Below, in pieces: positions 11,748 to 11,783 of a stretch of DNA of 11,783 bases. Origin of the DNA: JAUSKF01 sp964355005. GTDB taxonomy: Bacteria > Patescibacteriota > Minisyncoccia > UBA6257 > WO2-44-18. A model generated the notes under the pieces. The model saw only the letters and a program-made list of their open reading frames with translations, did no database searches and had not been told where the DNA came from. Both the position numbers and the translations under genes were made by a program. Position 1 is the first letter of the stretch, and the number at the start of each line of letters is the position of its first letter. Location: positions 1 to 11,783 of the forward strand of contig CAYHBX010000026.1 of the NCBI GenBank assembly GCA_964355005.1. Direction: 5' to 3'.

Positions 11748-11783
11748 ATGTCAAAAATCATAATCGCGAATTGGAAAATAAAC
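11748..11783 (+). CDS. tpiA: Triosephosphate isomerase (first 12 codons, 3' partial)
   Basis: The translation MSKIIIANWKIN is the characteristic N-terminus of triosephosphate isomerase, with Asn8 and Lys10 corresponding to the substrate-binding Asn and catalytic Lys (usual form NWKMN). The enzyme interconverts dihydroxyacetone phosphate and glyceraldehyde-3-phosphate in glycolysis. The gene continues beyond the window. No Shine-Dalgarno precedes the ATG; TATAAA at 11736-11741 is close enough that the transcript could be nearly leaderless. Confidence 0.85.
   Translation, partial: MSKIIIANWKIN

Overview
The window most likely comes from a Patescibacteria/CPR bacterium, probably Parcubacteria-like. 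This is inferred from the mix seen here: an isoleucyl-tRNA synthetase interrupted by a histidine-phosphatase domain, none of the three tRNA genes encoding its 3' CCA, housekeeping genes with almost no Shine-Dalgarno sequences, and several small orphan proteins that resemble families I associate with that group. No marker gene gives a firmer placement.

Left part (1-5860, all on +): the 3' nine-tenths of ileS. It is followed by a strong promoter, a long structured leader of about 360 nt and an orphan 272-aa protein with its own terminator. Next comes a membrane-embedded site-2-type (M50) metalloprotease under a recognisable promoter. It ends at a perfect palindromic terminator shared with the convergent trpS.

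Middle part (5866-8904, all on -): tRNA-Leu(CAG), RNase J and TrpRS read leftward and may form one transcription unit, since only the tRNA has a convincing promoter. Both spacers of this unit (before rnj and between rnj and trpS) carry the same AT-rich element with a 9-bp period.

Right part (8905-11783): a patchwork of four small hypothetical genes alternating in strand, mostly with their own terminators and several with strong Shine-Dalgarno sequences. They are interleaved with tRNA-Met(CAT) (-) and an aberrant initiator-type tRNA (+), and followed by the first codons of tpiA.

The translation theme (IleRS, TrpRS, three tRNAs, RNase J for RNA turnover) is clear, but no obvious multi-gene novel system is present. 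The most unusual content is inside ileS: an in-frame phosphatase domain, at least six low-complexity tracts with a 7-bp period, and several short GC-rich palindromes. One palindrome splits a zinc-binding CxxC pair. Next most unusual is the initiator tRNA, which departs from consensus at positions 18, 33 and 55.
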